The notes beneath the pieces were generated by a model. The model did not search any database. It had not been told where the DNA came from and was given only the letters and a program-made list of their open reading frames with translations. Made by a program: the position numbers and the translations under genes. Shown one piece after another: positions 11,401 to 23,270 of a stretch of 64,000 bases of DNA. Within the stretch, counting starts at the first letter, position 1. Every line of letters begins with the position of its first letter. The stretch is taken from contig NC_051852.1 of assembly GCF_905115235.1 (NCBI RefSeq), positions 119,178,027 to 119,242,026 of the forward strand. Reading direction: 5' to 3'. The DNA comes from Hermetia illucens. Its lineage: Eukaryota; Arthropoda; Insecta; Diptera; Stratiomyidae.

Positions 11401-14400
11401 AAGCAACTTCACAGACGGAAGAAATAAACCTGGGAAAACCAACAGGTCTGTGAACTCGAAAAGTACAGGGAGCAACCGCACCAGGCGCTCAAGTTTTACC
11501 AAGTCAGCAGGATGCCTTACACACCTCGATGTTCATCCTGCCGAGGCAAAGAGGGAAATCTGATTTCTGACAGAATGGGCATCCCGCCAACTGAAGACGA
11601 CGGACAAATACTGGTACCACCAAGTATAGAAGAAACAGTCCGTGCAATTCACCGGCTTAAAAACCATAAGTCGCCAGGAGCCGATAGAATTACAGCCGAA
11701 TTAGTTAAATATGGAGGCGACCAGTTACACCAAGTGGTTCATCAATTTGTGCTCAAAGTATGGGACAGTGAATCAATGGCTGACGATTGGCAACGAGGCA
11801 TTATCTGTCTCATATATAAAAAGGGCGATATCACACAATGCAGTAATTATAGAGGTATCACTTTGCTGAGTACCATCTATAAGATATTCTACGCTATCTT
11901 GCTAGGTCGGGTAGTCCTGTACGCCTAGAACATCACCGGGTCAGATAGCTCCATACGCCCAGAACATCATTGGCCCATACATGCATTCGGGAGGAGAAAA
12001 TGAATTTAAGCGAACGGCAGCATGGTAAGGAATTCATAATGTTATGGAGTGGTATCTGGCTTATCGTTTATCAGTGAGAAAATATTGGATCAGCAGATTT
12101 TTTCAAGAGAACAATATGTCTGCGCATACAACCAGGAAAGAGAAATCGTTTCTCCAGGAGAAAGAAATCGAATGTGAATAAGCCAAAAGGAAAATACAGG
12201 TCGGTTGAAAATATTGAATAGGTGTGGTCTATTAACTAGTAGAGGAATCATGTCAATTCAAAGGAATGGAAATATTAAAGAAATATGATCCCTCATTTCC
12301 AACTGTGAATCAACGAGTTTTTGAGTTTAAACGCGGTCGTGCAAGCGTTGAAGGTGAATCACTCATTGAACTTCCAAAAAGTCTGCAATGATAGCAGAAA
12401 TCATTGAGCAAGTATATTATATTGTTTGTGAAGATGCAATTTTGGCTGGTGGTGACATTGCTGACACCATAGACTCTCAGATGACCGAGTATGTGTTCCA
12501 TATTTTTAAGAATTTCCTATGAAAGACTGTCTGGAAAGTTAGTACTGCATTTGTTAACAATTCAAGAAAAACCGAATCGAAAGAAAAATTGTCAGCGTAG
12601 TTTAGAACATTTTAAGCAGAATAAAAGATTTTTTTACATCGTGTTATATACGAGTAACTATGGATGAGACTTAGATCTCCTACAATGACCCTCAACTGAA
12701 ACAAAAGGGATTTTGTCGTTTGATTGTGTTCAGAAAAATAAGACAATAGAAAATGAGAAAATTTTCTGGTTTTTCGAAGAAAACAAGTCAATACAAGTGT
12801 TCTGACGATGACTAAATTGAATGAAATAGTTTACGAATTACTCATGCACCCATTCTATTCAAGAGATTTGACTCCCAGCGATTCTAAATCCCAGCGTTTC
12901 TCGGAGGAGCTATTGCTTCTACGGAGCAGTATTTTGAAGAGCTTCCGGGAAATGATTATAAAGAAGTAATAGCTTATTCGCTTAGCTTATTCATTAAGAA
13001 AAGAGTATGAGTTGAGGAAAAAATTCTTTCATATTTGCTTTCAATACTTTTTAAAAAACCTGTAATAACCTGTAAACCTATAACTGTCAGATTTTGAAAT
13101 GAAATTACCTGAACAAACTTTAAAAAAAATATACAGAAACCTTCCCTCCTTGGTTTAAAGTAGCGGAGCTTCATTGGTGTTACCAACGATTATTATTTCG
13201 CTTTTAAGGCAAAGTAAATCTGTGTTTAGCTATAGATAAACCAAATTGTTCTTTTCTGTAGCAGAAATTTCCTTTGATACTTAACATTTGATTTCTATAA
13301 AGTTCCTCAGCCCAAATCGGAGTTTCTGATTTGATGCTCTGTTTGAAAATGATTTCTAAGGTTTTGGATAAAACAAAACCTTATTAGAATCGCTTCGATG
13401 TCCGTCTGCCTGTGACACCCGATTTTCTCGGATACAACTAAACCAAATTTAGTGAGAAGATGGGCTCTGTGAATCTCTTAGTCAGTGGCGCCATTTTTTG
13501 TTGAGTTTGAGGAGAGCTCTCCATATATGTGAAATAATAATAATAGTTGGCGCAACAATCCATATTGAATCAGGGCTTTGAAATTTGTTAGAGCACTTCA
13601 CTCAAGAGCGTAACGGTACACCACAGTACACTGTAGGAGAGAATGTAGTCAGCATTGCGCTCGCCCCAGATTATTACCCTAACTAGAATCATGTACTCAG
13701 TCACAGCTGAGTGGACTGGTACCCGGCATTCAATGACGATAACAAATCTGTCACCAGTGAGAATTGAAACGCGCTCTAATCACTTGAGCCATCCAGACAC
13801 GTGAATTTGTGAAAGAGCGGTGTACATTTTTTTCATCGAATATGATCGTCCAGGGTGTCAAATAAAAGGGCTCAGTTAGTTATTTTCAGAACAGATGATA
13901 TTTTTGATACTGGGTGAAACGTAGGGTAGTGAGGGCTCAAAATGTGTGCCCCAAAAATTGTAACAGGTCTCGTTCTCAGAAACTATTCATCCGAAAAATC
14001 AGAAACAAAAAAACACAATCATGCATCTATATGAATTCTAGGCTTCCCAATCCATCCCATTCCGATATCTACTTAAATAAAGTTAATAATAGCCATATTA
14101 CTATATTTTAAAAATTTACCCAAAAAGCGCCCCTAAATTCATCTTAGAAGTACAAAATTTGGTACAGTATATAACTAATAACATAATGTATAATTTTTTG
14201 GAAAGTTTGGCAAAAATCTAACTATTATTAACAAAGTTTCAAAATTGTGTATTTCACGTGTCCGTGTATCGCGCACGCAATGTTGACCACATTGCCGCCT
14301 ACAGGGTACTGTAATCCTGTAGTGTACCGTTACGGTCTTAAATGAAGTGCTGAAGTAAGCCTTGAAGTGTGTTACTTCAAGGTCCTGATCCAATTGGATT

Positions 14401-17400
14401 GTTGCGCCGATTATTATTATATGGAAACCTGAATAGTAATTTACCATCAACACGCTCAAAGGGAGTAAAATTACCGGTCTCGGCGGTCTCCCCTGAAAAC
14501 TGTTTCTTGCAGTGCATGTAGTCTCCGCGTTCCTACTTCTCCTTCGTAAATCGCGAGAATCTGAAATTTGTTCAGATAAGGTGAAAATTCCGGAAAGGGG
14601 CATCCATTCGAGTACACAGCTGGGGAGTATTTGCGTCTCAAAGATCATAGTTAAACTCATCTTTGAATGCATGTTTTGTTTTGGATCTTCTGTGTCGCTG
14701 CATCAACACCCTTCGGATCATTGTGGAGTAGTTTGCGAAGGCTAGATCCCTGTCCCATCGGGTTTTCAACCATTCCGAAAAACTGAGATGTTTTAAGCAC
14801 CGAGCACGTTCCGGAAATGTATAGCATTTTGCTACTGATACTTTTTCGTTATCGGTAACATTATTCATGTTACTTTGGCTGGAGGATGTGGAGGATTCAA
14901 CAGAGTATTCGATCTTTCGTTATCGGTAACATTATTCATGTTACTTTGGCTGGAGGATGTGGAGGATTCAACAGAGTATGCGATCTTTCGGACAAGATAA
15001 GGACAACCAAAATCAAGGTTCTCAGCCTGACAGGTCGTCATACTCTGCCTATTTGTATTATTGCGCCTTATAATCAATCTCGCTCGACGCATGAACAGGC
15101 GCTTTTGCTGCTTTGTCCAAAATCTGGAAATACAGATATTTTAACATCAATATCATGTTAGATGTTTCGCGCCGTTGTTCCCTCTGAGCTAGTGTATGAA
15201 AGTAGCACTAGGAAAGGGACCAATATTTGTTCTTCAAAAGTTGCAAGCTTTCATTAATTCATATCTGGGTCGTGTCGTGTAAGTACCTCTTGCTTGAGGC
15301 CAAAAAACAAATGAAGAACATCGTCAGGGTACGGGCCAGATGTTCGCGAACATTTGATGGGCAATGGGGGTTCGGGGGTTGGTTCACACCGGGTGTAATT
15401 GACCGCGCTAAACTCCACATAGGAGTTTATGGCAACCATATATAGAATCTTGGAATATGTAGGAAGTATCGGAACTCACAGGCTTACAAACTCTATCATT
15501 TGTAATTAACTGCTAGAAAGACTCACTCCATTTTTCAGAACCATTCGGATTACTGTAAATTTTGTACCACTCCTTTGATTTTTTTTAACCAAAATTTGTA
15601 AAATACAATACCCTTATTTTTTGGGTAATTCCTGCTATCGTAAAAATAATCGCAACAGCACCAGCTTTGTTTATCAGTGTGATATATCCACCATCGTTTA
15701 CGATAAAATGTTTATATTCCATAAAAAGAGGTTTCTTAAGAAATGGATAATATCTAATGTTATTTCTACTTTACAACGTAGTGTAATTTGTAAGTTGCGT
15801 GTGATAACACGATTCACATTTCCACAACTACCCAAATACACAATCACCATAAAAATTTATCTCAATCCACTTCTTATTTCAGATCTTGACTGGTTCAATG
15901 TCACCGAACCGCTTACATTCTCAGAGTCGCTAAAAGGAAAGATAGTGGTTCTTGATTTTTTCACATACTGTTGCATAAATTGCATGCACATATTGCCTGA
16001 TTTGAAGAAACTAGAAAAAGAGTACACAGTCGAAGATGGTCTAGTGGTAGTTGGTGTCCACAGTGCTAAATTTGACAACGAGAAAGACTCAGCGAACATT
16101 CTCTCGGCTGTACAACGCTACGACATAACACATCCAGTCGTGAACGATTCAACGTCATCCATGTGGATTGATTTGAAAATTAAATGTTGGCCCACCCTCC
16201 TTATATTAGGCCCTAACGCCAATCCAATTTTTGTAATAATGGGGGAAGGACATTATGATTTACTAGAAAAGTATGTTGGAGCTGCACTGAAATTTTATAG
16301 GGGACAAGGGAAATTACATAACAACTCTTTACCACTCAATCCATCAACAGAGCTTTTGATGTCGCCTAATTTGAAGTTTCCTGGTAAAATTACTTGTTCC
16401 AAGTGGTCTCTAGATAGCGACTGTGCAGAATTATACGCTATTTCGGATTCTGGTAATCATAGAATACTCATCATAAACCCCTCAGGAGATGTTCTGCAAA
16501 AGATTGGAGGAAAAGAGAGTGGTTTTGTCGATGGTGACTTCAAAACTGCTCGATTCAATTCACCTCAGGGGATAACATTCCTTAATGTCCATACCTTATT
16601 TGTAGCTGATACAGAAAACCATGCCATAAGAAAAGTCGACTTGAAGAATCACATAGTCGAAACTGTAGCGGGAACTGGAGTACAAGGAAACGACCGCGTT
16701 GGTGGTAAGATTGGCAGAGCACAAGCCATCTCTTCACCATGGGATGTTGTTTGCCATAAGACTCGTGACATGGATATGTCTTTCCACATGGACGAAAGCA
16801 CTGTTCCTGAAAAGGATATCCTTTTGATCGCAGCTGCAGGAACTCATCAAATTTGGGCCTTATTCTTAGATGATGTGATATTTTGGAAATATAAACAATA
16901 TCCAACAATGTCCTGCGCCGCGATAGTTGGCACAGGGCACGAGGAGAATCGAAATAATTCATATCCAAACAATGCATCATTCGCTCAACCATCAGGGCTG
17001 GCACTATCACGGGAGACAAAGGAACTGTACATTGCAGATAGCGAAAGTTCTTGTGTGCGGAAAATCTCATTGTCGGATGGAAAAGTCATGCCAGTTGTTG
17101 GCGGCGATAGGAACCCACTGGTAAGAAAATTGCGTAAATAAATAAATTTCTAAAGAATATAATCAAATTTCATATCCTATCCAGAATCTATTCGCATTTG
17201 GCGACGTGGATGGTAAACAATATGCAGCAAAACTACAACATCCGTTGGGCGTAGCATTCAACCCTTACGATGGCCATGTGTACGTTGCAGATACCTACAA
17301 TCACAAAATTAAACAAATCAACGTTTCACAGAATACAGCGACAACATGTAGGATAATAGACATGACAGGTGCCGAGTATCAGTTCAATGAACCAGGTGGT

Positions 17401-17934
17401 TTGTGCCTTAGTCCTAACGGCGAGCAGCTATACGTAGCTGATACCAATAATCACACAATCGAAGTTATCAACTTGAGTACCATGACTACGAAGCAACTTA
17501 AACTGAACTTCAACGTTAAAGCCGATATTGATCGCGCTGATTACGTTCTCGCATTAACAACGCTTAAAATCAAGCCGAACGGGGGAAAGATCAAGCTATC
17601 GATTACACTCAATTGCGTTGACGGTGCAAAACTTACTGAAGGAGCTCCACAATCTTGGAATGTATACCTGCCAAGCGAGTTGTACTTTGTTGATCGACAG
17701 AACGGCACATTAAAGGCAGACGGCAAAATTGATATTGATATCACAGCTCCGGTTTCTCAGGTGGATTCACAAGATATTGTTACCATTTATTGTAAATTGA
17801 ATTTGTGCAAAAACAATCTGTGTTTTTCTAAATTAATCTCACTCAGGATTCCAGTTAGTTTTCACAATGATGGTCTTGATTGCATAATTGAAGATATTAA
17901 TGTTTATGTGTCTGATTCGGGTATCCGAGTTTAA
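8487..17934 (+). CDS. NHLRC2: NHL repeat-containing protein 2 (thioredoxin-like plus NHL propeller), three exons
   Basis: Exons: 8487-8691, 15883-17120 and 17185-17934; introns of 7191 bp (phase 1) and 64 bp (phase 0), all GT-AG. The spliced frame is 730 aa, close to the roughly 726 aa of vertebrate NHLRC2. Exon 1 ends STPEFKE and joins exon 2 as ...EFKE-DLDWFNVTEP, matching the family's N-terminal helical region. Residues about 69-230 form the TlpA/thioredoxin-like domain with the CxxC site at 99-102 (YCCINC). Several NHL repeats follow (GNHRILIINP, ADTENHAIRK, ADSESS, ADTYNHKIK, ADTNNHTIE), then a C-terminal beta domain. NLFAFGDVDG begins exon 3 exactly as in the family. A second ATG at 8523 would give 718 aa and is equally possible. 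Poly(A) signal AATAAA at 18165-18170. In animals the protein is cytosolic; vertebrate NHLRC2 is essential and linked to phagocytosis and cytoskeleton, but its chemistry is not settled. Confidence 0.95.
9997..11990 (+). mobile_element. RTE-like LINE (family A), 3'-truncated copy in NHLRC2 intron 1
   Basis: The same 5' leader as at 42018 (TCAAAGGGTAGTAT...) is followed by endonuclease-domain pieces (YKADVTALQEIRWTE at about 10400, ILGDFNSQV at about 10720, FNQIDHVLI at about 10925) and the start of the reverse transcriptase (SPGADRITAELVKYGG, IICLIYKKGDITQCSNYRGI at about 11680-11860). The frames are broken in several places, and the copy stops in the RT before the YADD box. It lies in the same direction as the host gene. 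Confidence 0.8.
12290..13130 (+). mobile_element. Decayed mariner-family DNA transposon
   Basis: Pieces of mariner transposase are visible in plus-strand frames: a helix-turn-helix part reading FKRGRASVEGE at about 12325, the first catalytic block TMDET at about 12660, and the C-terminal block with TEQYFEELPGNDYKE near 12930-12970. Stops and shifts separate them. I could not find terminal inverted repeats, so the ends are approximate. It lies in NHLRC2 intron 1. Confidence 0.55.
13358..14260 (+). repeat. Copy of the hairpin/CTGT interspersed repeat, with a SINE inserted
   Basis: It starts with the AAGGTTTTGG...CAAAACCTT hairpin, has a diverged GTCCGTCTGCCTGTGACACC array region, and later shows TTAAATAAAGTTAATAATAG at about 14072-14091, in the same order as copy 1. 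A SINE interrupts it at 13534-13800. The array is short and degenerate here. Confidence 0.7.
13534..13800 (-). mobile_element. tRNA-derived SINE (reverse orientation)
   Basis: The sequence matches, in reverse, the intact SINE at 63654-63946: the ATT-repeat tail with TTGGCGCAACAATCCATATT lies at the left, and a degenerate tRNA-like head ending ATCCAGACAC at the right. Short GTGAA repeats flank it. It is older than the 63.65 kb copy. Confidence 0.75.
14268..14423 (+). mobile_element. 3' half of the same SINE
   Basis: The CAATGTTGACCACATTG...GTACCGTTACGGTCTT block and the tail GGATTGTTGCGCCGATTATT match the SINE at 63654-63946. The tRNA-related head is missing. Confidence 0.7.
14560..15330 (+). 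mobile_element. LINE remnant, family C (14.5 kb copy), with an internal tandem duplication
   Basis: Blocks shared with the LINE at 22045-23990 and 55020-56100 are seen: a CATCAACACCCTTCGGAT segment at about 14699-14716, a TTATCGGTAAC...CATG...ACT segment, and TTGCAAGCTTTCATTAATTC at about 15239. A unit of about 70 bp (containing TCGTTATCGGTAACATTATT) occurs twice in tandem at about 14845-14980, nearly unchanged. No intact frame remains. It lies in NHLRC2 intron 1. Confidence 0.55.
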
Positions 17935-18659
17935 CAAAATCATTTAGCAGCACTTGGCTGCTCTCTGACAGTGCGAAGTTGAGAGTTGTGAAAACACAAA
18001 CATATGCGGCGATGCCTTATTTTTGAAGTATTTGTGAAACGTTTTCTGCTTAATTTTTAACGAGGGATTCACCAGCTTGTTATTGTAGACGACAAAGTCT
18101 ATGTTTACTTTTTGTTAGCTGCATTTAAGAGTTGAATATTTTTCTTTTAAAGATGTTTTTATGCAATAAAAGGATATTTGATATCAGCAGAATTTTATAT
18201 TTTATTTAAAAATTGGACGTGCCAAAGAGAAGCAAAATTTCACCAAATAGGTATCCTTATTTCAATGAGATTCATAGGAAGTACATAACTTGTATTTCAG
18301 GCACATTGGAATGTTCTCGGTTTGGGAATGGACGATCAAATGTTACCGGCCCAGACCATCTTATCCGGGGCGAACGCATATTTGATAACAAGAAGAGATC
18401 TGAGGCTAGAAATTATACTTTATTCTTATCAGACTACAGCCGACCTTGCGAACTTGTCTGGATTTGAACTTGGGTAAAGGGTTTTAACGTTATATATGCA
18501 TATACGGTTGCCAGTATCTAATAAATGGAACATAGCGCGTCCACTAAGCTTACACGCCATCAGATCCGACCCCTTAATGGAGAAGACCTGAAACAGTATC
18601 CACAAACGCTCTCCTCTGGATGGATACAGATATGTAGAGGCCATCTCGGTGTACGTTTG

Positions 18660-20070
18660 ACTTTATTAAATTGAAATTGAAATTGTTTTTCGTTCAATGC
18701 TGGTAGCCACAAATTCTGCCTCCTAGTGGTGGGTTAGTTATTGTCCCCAGAATTCTCCTACCGGCTGATCTTGATTCTCTCGGTTAGCACTTTTAAAGTG
18801 TATTCCTGTCGTTATGCAGGCTTCACAATCATTCAACTTCGGCTAGGGAGATAAGGTTTTCGAATGTTCATTTTCACCCACTTGAACGAAAATCCGTACA
18901 CTATCGGCTGGACATTCTAGGTCTAAGCAAAATGAGATGGTGAGTCCGAGTCTTCTTTTTGCAACGCTCTATTTTTGTTTCTAATAAGCCTTAAGTAGTC
19001 GGGACGTCATAAGACTTGACCTTATGCGGAAATATAGAGTCAGTTAACCTAAGAAGTCTCTGCGGGTATGGGTGAGTGCGATACCCTGGCGCTCCATTAC
19101 TGTGACAACAAAATGCGAAAAGAGCAGCCTAAAATGCATCATGCCAAAAGAAAGTCCGTGCGTTAGACCCTAAAATGCTTGATTTGGTTAAAATATATCA
19201 CACACAGCTCTTTGAATTTCTTCAAGAACTGGAGTACCTCGATTGATAATAGATGAAATAGTTCTGAACGCATCCAAGAGTATTTCGAAAGCTTGGTCGA
19301 CGAGAAGCAAACTAGTTCTCATTCATATCTTTCATTACCTTCCATATTATTCCTTTTCAAATTATTATGGAGCAGTATGTGGAATTTAGACCCAGTTCTA
19401 CTTGTTCTTCGTTGATTTAGGCAAGGCTTTCAAAAACATGAACAGAGAGTGTATTTGGAATGCTCTACTCTGGAGAAGTAGAAACCGGGTGGACTTTGAA
19501 GTCAAAAACAAGATTTGCAATCATCTACACTTTTTCTTCCCGTCATCAGTAACATCCTTCATACTGCCTTATCCATATCCCCTTCCCTCAAATACCTTAA
19601 CTAGGTTGATAGCTGCTTGCTGTCTCACTGGGTCATAGACCTTGGTTACGTGGCTCTGGATTGAAGAAGGCAGAATTAGACTGAAAATACATACCAACAA
19701 AATTGCGGTGATCAATTGGATGGAAAAAATCCTATTTGCATTAATGTGAAAGTTGTCGAAAGTTATCGTACTCTTCGTATCCGCACAAATAGGCTGGTCT
19801 TTGAAGGTGTCAAAATTTGTTAACTTGCTAGTGTTGTCTCCGCCGATGGGGGCACCGAACTAGTTGTAACTCCACGCATTAACAGCGTTAGATACATATT
19901 TTCTACTTTGTCTAAAATCTAAAAATGCAGACACCTCAACACTAACGAGGTTAGGTTGTTCCGCGCCAATCAGTGCTGCTATATAGGAACAACTCATTGA
20001 AAATGACCACCACTGCTATTCAAAAGCACCCAACTTTCCTGAAAAAAGGTCTTAGCCATGTCTAGTTCAT
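18660..20070 (+). mobile_element. LINE remnant, family C (18.7 kb copy)
   Basis: Endonuclease wording RYRLDILGLSKMRW at about 18900 is followed by a short RT piece FFVDLGKAFKNMNRECIWNA (19402 onward), and later a region resembling the LINE's RT end (RTNRLVFEGV at about 19780; AARINSVRYIFSTLSKI at about 19870-19925). Frames are broken throughout and the middle of the RT is missing. Confidence 0.55.
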
Positions 20071-20329
20071 AAATTAAACAAGTCTGAATACCGGAAGCAC
20101 GGCGCTGCATCTTCTGTGGGCAGGTTTTGTGTTCATCTTATGTTTCCATTCTTACATATGTAGCTAAGAATACAAAATATTCAGCAAATTTGTCTAAATT
20201 CTAAGCCACACATATATACATATCAACGACAGAAATACTGCGTTTCTCCTAAATTAACAAAGATTGTTTATTACCACATTGATAGATTGATCTAACACAT
20301 GTTCACGCCTTTCCACTTTACTCCGTGTA

Positions 20330-20650
20330 CAAAAGCACGTACGTAAATTAAGAACGGCTGGTAACCAGGTACAACATGTCTATTGTACTGATCACAGTAT
20401 ATCTAATAGTCAGTACCCACACAAAATGGTCCAGACTTGCGAATGTATTGGAAAAGCTTATCCGTCCACACATAAGGGTCTACCTTAACATCTAGCAGTA
20501 TCCACATGTAGTGTAGTGCCTACGGTGTGTACGGATAAGCTTCCCCAATACATTCGCAAGTCGGGTCCATTGAGTGTGGGTACTACTTACTAAATGTACT
20601 GTGTTACTGGTTACTACGCACAAGCTTTATTACACATACACATGTCTCCC
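20330..20650. mobile_element. Foldback (MITE-like) element
   Basis: A long imperfect palindrome: 20435-20465 and 20531-20561 are reverse complements at 29 of 31 positions, and similarity extends outward (AGTACCCACAC on the left, GTGTGGGTACT on the right, and further GTAACCAG/CTGGTTAC). There is no coding sequence. Ends and target duplication are uncertain. Confidence 0.65.
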
Positions 20651-20655
20651 TGGAG

Positions 20656-20786
20656 TAATTGACACTGATGTGCAAATAACTAAAAAAGCCAAAAAAGGAA
20701 AACTAAAACGTCCTCATGGACCCCGCCGTTCATATAAGTTCACTTTATATGATGATGACATACATACACCTCTTAGGGTGCAATAA
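20656..20786 (+). CDS. Possible terminal exon or gene fragment, unknown protein
   Basis: A 43-codon stretch ending in TAA at 20784-20786 reads GVIDTDVQITKKAKKGKLKR, then PHGPRRSYKFTLYDDDIHTP and LRVQ. Its composition (lysine-rich, then an acidic DDD, few hydrophobics, no low-complexity DNA) looks more like real coding sequence than the surrounding repeats, but no start or clear splice acceptor is visible and I do not recognise the family. It is wedged between a foldback element and a repeat, so it may be the last exon of a gene to the left or a captured fragment. Confidence 0.25.
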
Positions 20787-20804
20787 ATTTACCTGAAATG
20801 CGAA

Positions 20805-21344
20805 ACGTTGACCGTATATAACTTTGTTAATAATAGTTGGATTGCCTTCAAACTTTTCAGAATTATGTCCTATATCATCGCCTATGTTGTTGCCATTTCG
20901 TATTTCTAGGATCAACTTAAGGGAGTTTTCCGGTAAATTTCTAAAACATGGTAACATACTATTATTAACTTTATTTGTGCAGGCCTAGATTTCATATAGA
21001 TGTATCACTGTCATTTTTTTTCAGATTTTCCGGTTAGATGGGTTCTGAGAACTAGACCTGTTTCACTTTTTGGGACACACATTTTGAGCCCTATCTCCCC
21101 TATGTTTTATCCAATATCAGAAATAAGACCAGTTTCGCAAACTGCTATTCGAGCCCTTTCGTTTCAAATTTACACCCCCCTTTCGCATGTATGAGGAGCC
21201 TCCTTCGCCACTCGCTGCAGATAAAGGAGAACACAGACCACATATTCTCACCAAATTTCGTGGTAATCGGTTCAGCCGTTTCCAAGTTAATCGTTCTGAC
21301 TGACAAACGGACAGACAGATATTCAATTGATTTTAATAAGGTTT
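20805..21344 (-). repeat. Copy of the hairpin/CTGT interspersed repeat, reverse
   Basis: It carries, in reverse order, the AACTTTGTTAATAATAG block, TTATTAACTTTATTTG, TTCGCATGTATGAGGAG, ACCAAATTTCG, the array remnant ACGGACAGACAGAT and the ATTTTAATAAGGTTT end. The outer half of the terminal hairpin is missing. No LINE is inserted here. Confidence 0.7.
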
Positions 21345-21996
21345 ACTGGCTATTTCATGGAATGGAATCCACTATCCGTAGCTAAAAAAAAAGAACTTCT
21401 TGAGGAGGCTGAAATACATTCTCAAAAAACAACAACGTTTAAGTCTCTAGACCAGTTTCTATTGTTCAAATAGTTGTTGCTTGACCCGTATAATTCGAGA
21501 CTGTATCCTGAGTTTGTAGACAATGTTTTTTCTAGGGGGTGTCGTCAGGATGCTGCCCAACTTCGAATGGTGAGGGCGGTTGGTTTTTCCTTTTGCGAAT
21601 GAAAGCGTTGCCTTCACGTTCCTCCGCCCGCCATTTCAACAACAAAACTCCCAGCAAAAAAGTGTCGATACTGTGATAAACACAGAGAATAAAATCTTGT
21701 GGTGGCCGATCAAAGTGTACTTTGTCATTTTCAAGGAGCAACAATTACCACAAATAAAAACGATTTCGGTTTGATATGTTAGCATACAAAATTTGTAGGT
21801 GGATCCTTCAACAATCGATTGGCTGTATAATTTGATTCATTAAATTGAACAATTTGAGAGATAAACAGAAGCATTTCATTACAATCAAAGATTGAATCTC
21901 ATCCAGCGAAGTTCAAACCCTCTTTCATGTAATAGGTAATCATCTAAAACAGGGATTTAAACTACACCCCTTAAAAAGTGCATTGTTCTCGTGCCA

Positions 21997-22033
21997 TATA
22001 TAAGTACGTATAGGCAGAATAAGAGGATCAGTT
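21997..22033 (+). promoter_or_regulatory. Candidate TATA/initiator core promoter
   Basis: TATATAAG at 21997-22004 is followed 33 bp later by a TCAGTT initiator (22028-22033), the usual arthropod spacing. Directly downstream lies LINE family C, so either a host promoter lost its gene to the insertion or the match is chance. Confidence 0.3.
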
Positions 22034-23060
22034 CCTCAGCACTCAGAACGTAATGGTCCATTTTACTCGCTTGCGTTCTCGGTTAAGAAGCATCACAATC
22101 ACAATGGTGGAAGAGGATGGTTTATACGAGCAACTACAAGCATTTCAGGGGAGTCTTCCTAAAAGTGACATTGTGATCGTAATGGTTGATCTGAATGCCA
22201 AATTGGCTTCCACCGCTTCGTCATTCATTGGTGGCAAATTACTTGAGCCTCCCATAAGGCCGGTTGGGTTTCAACTGGCCGAGCCGTACGAGCAATCAGA
22301 CGGTTTCAATGGTCCTGTGAAAAACTTTAACGGTCGACTTCTCATCATCCATGACGAGCAACTGAAGAGGTGAAAAGAATACTTCACCACTATTCTTAGC
22401 CGTATAACATCTGATGAGGTTCCTCTTTTTGTGGATTAAATAGTGAGTCACCGTAACATATAGATATGGACTATTCCTCCTAGCAGAAGAGAAACCATTT
22501 CGGCCATCAATGCATTCAAATGGAGTAAAGAAACTGGGCATGACCTCCTACTGCAGATCTGCTACTTCCTCTCGTATGCAAATCTGCGGAATTCGAGACC
22601 TTTCCCATAGAGTAGAAGAAGTGGATGATTTTTAAGATTCCAAAGAAGGGAACCCGTTTTGAGCGTGACAATTGGAGGAGTATCTCCGTGCTCCCTGCCT
22701 TTACAAAGATAATAGCTAAAATAATCCTGGAACACTTTAAAGAGCATCTTGAAAGCTTGATCGATAGAGAGTAGGCTGGTTTTCACTCCGATTTCTCCTG
22801 AATTAACCACATCAACATCCTACGAATGATTTTGGAGCAGTACCTGGAGTTTAGATCTCTTTTCATCTATGTTGAAAAAAGCAGCAGCAGGCATTCCGAA
22901 CAAACTAATAGCTATTATCAGAGCGACATATGATGGCGTAAAATATCACGCCCTACACCGAGGTAAACTCTCAGAGAATTTTGAGGTTCAAAGCGGAGTT
23001 CGCCAGGGTGACGTTCTTAATTCTGCTTTGACCGGAGGACATGAAGAAGTTCTATGACGT

Positions 23061-23270
23061 ATTTGAAATTTTTCTTTTCCACTAGTGTTATTTCGTATAT
23101 TTGCATACACCGATATCTGGGGAACAACAGTGCTACAAGCACTGTAGCACTTGTAACACTGATGAAGGGAACAAGTTGTTCCCGAAATATCGGTATATGC
23201 TATATTTGCATATATATACCATAAATAACACTAGCGGAAAAACAAAAACGGTCTAATTATTTCAAATAAT
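23061..23270. mobile_element. Foldback element carrying a hammerhead-like fold, nested in a LINE
   Basis: The left arm (CTTTTCCACTAGTGTTATTT at about 23074) and right arm (AAATAACACTAGCGGAAAAA at 23222-23241) are inverted copies, and the pairing continues inward to the hammerhead-like core. It interrupts the RT of LINE family C, so it is younger than that LINE. No ORF. Confidence 0.7.
23104..23201 (+). ncRNA. Hammerhead-like ribozyme motif (type III layout)
   Basis: Core: CTGATGA at 23159-23165, a stem-II hairpin GGGAAC-AAGTT-GTTCCC (23167-23183), then GAAA at 23184-23187. Stem III pairs GCATACACCGATAT (23104-23117) with ATATCGGTATATGC (23187-23200): 13 of 14 pairs. The base after the first strand is C at 23118, which fits the U-H cleavage position. 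Stem I is an internal hairpin (ACAGTGCTACA with TGTAGCACTTGT). The one departure from the canonical core is an extra A (23166) between CTGATGA and stem II, which may weaken or abolish cleavage. Penelope-like elements are known to carry hammerhead motifs. Confidence 0.5.
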
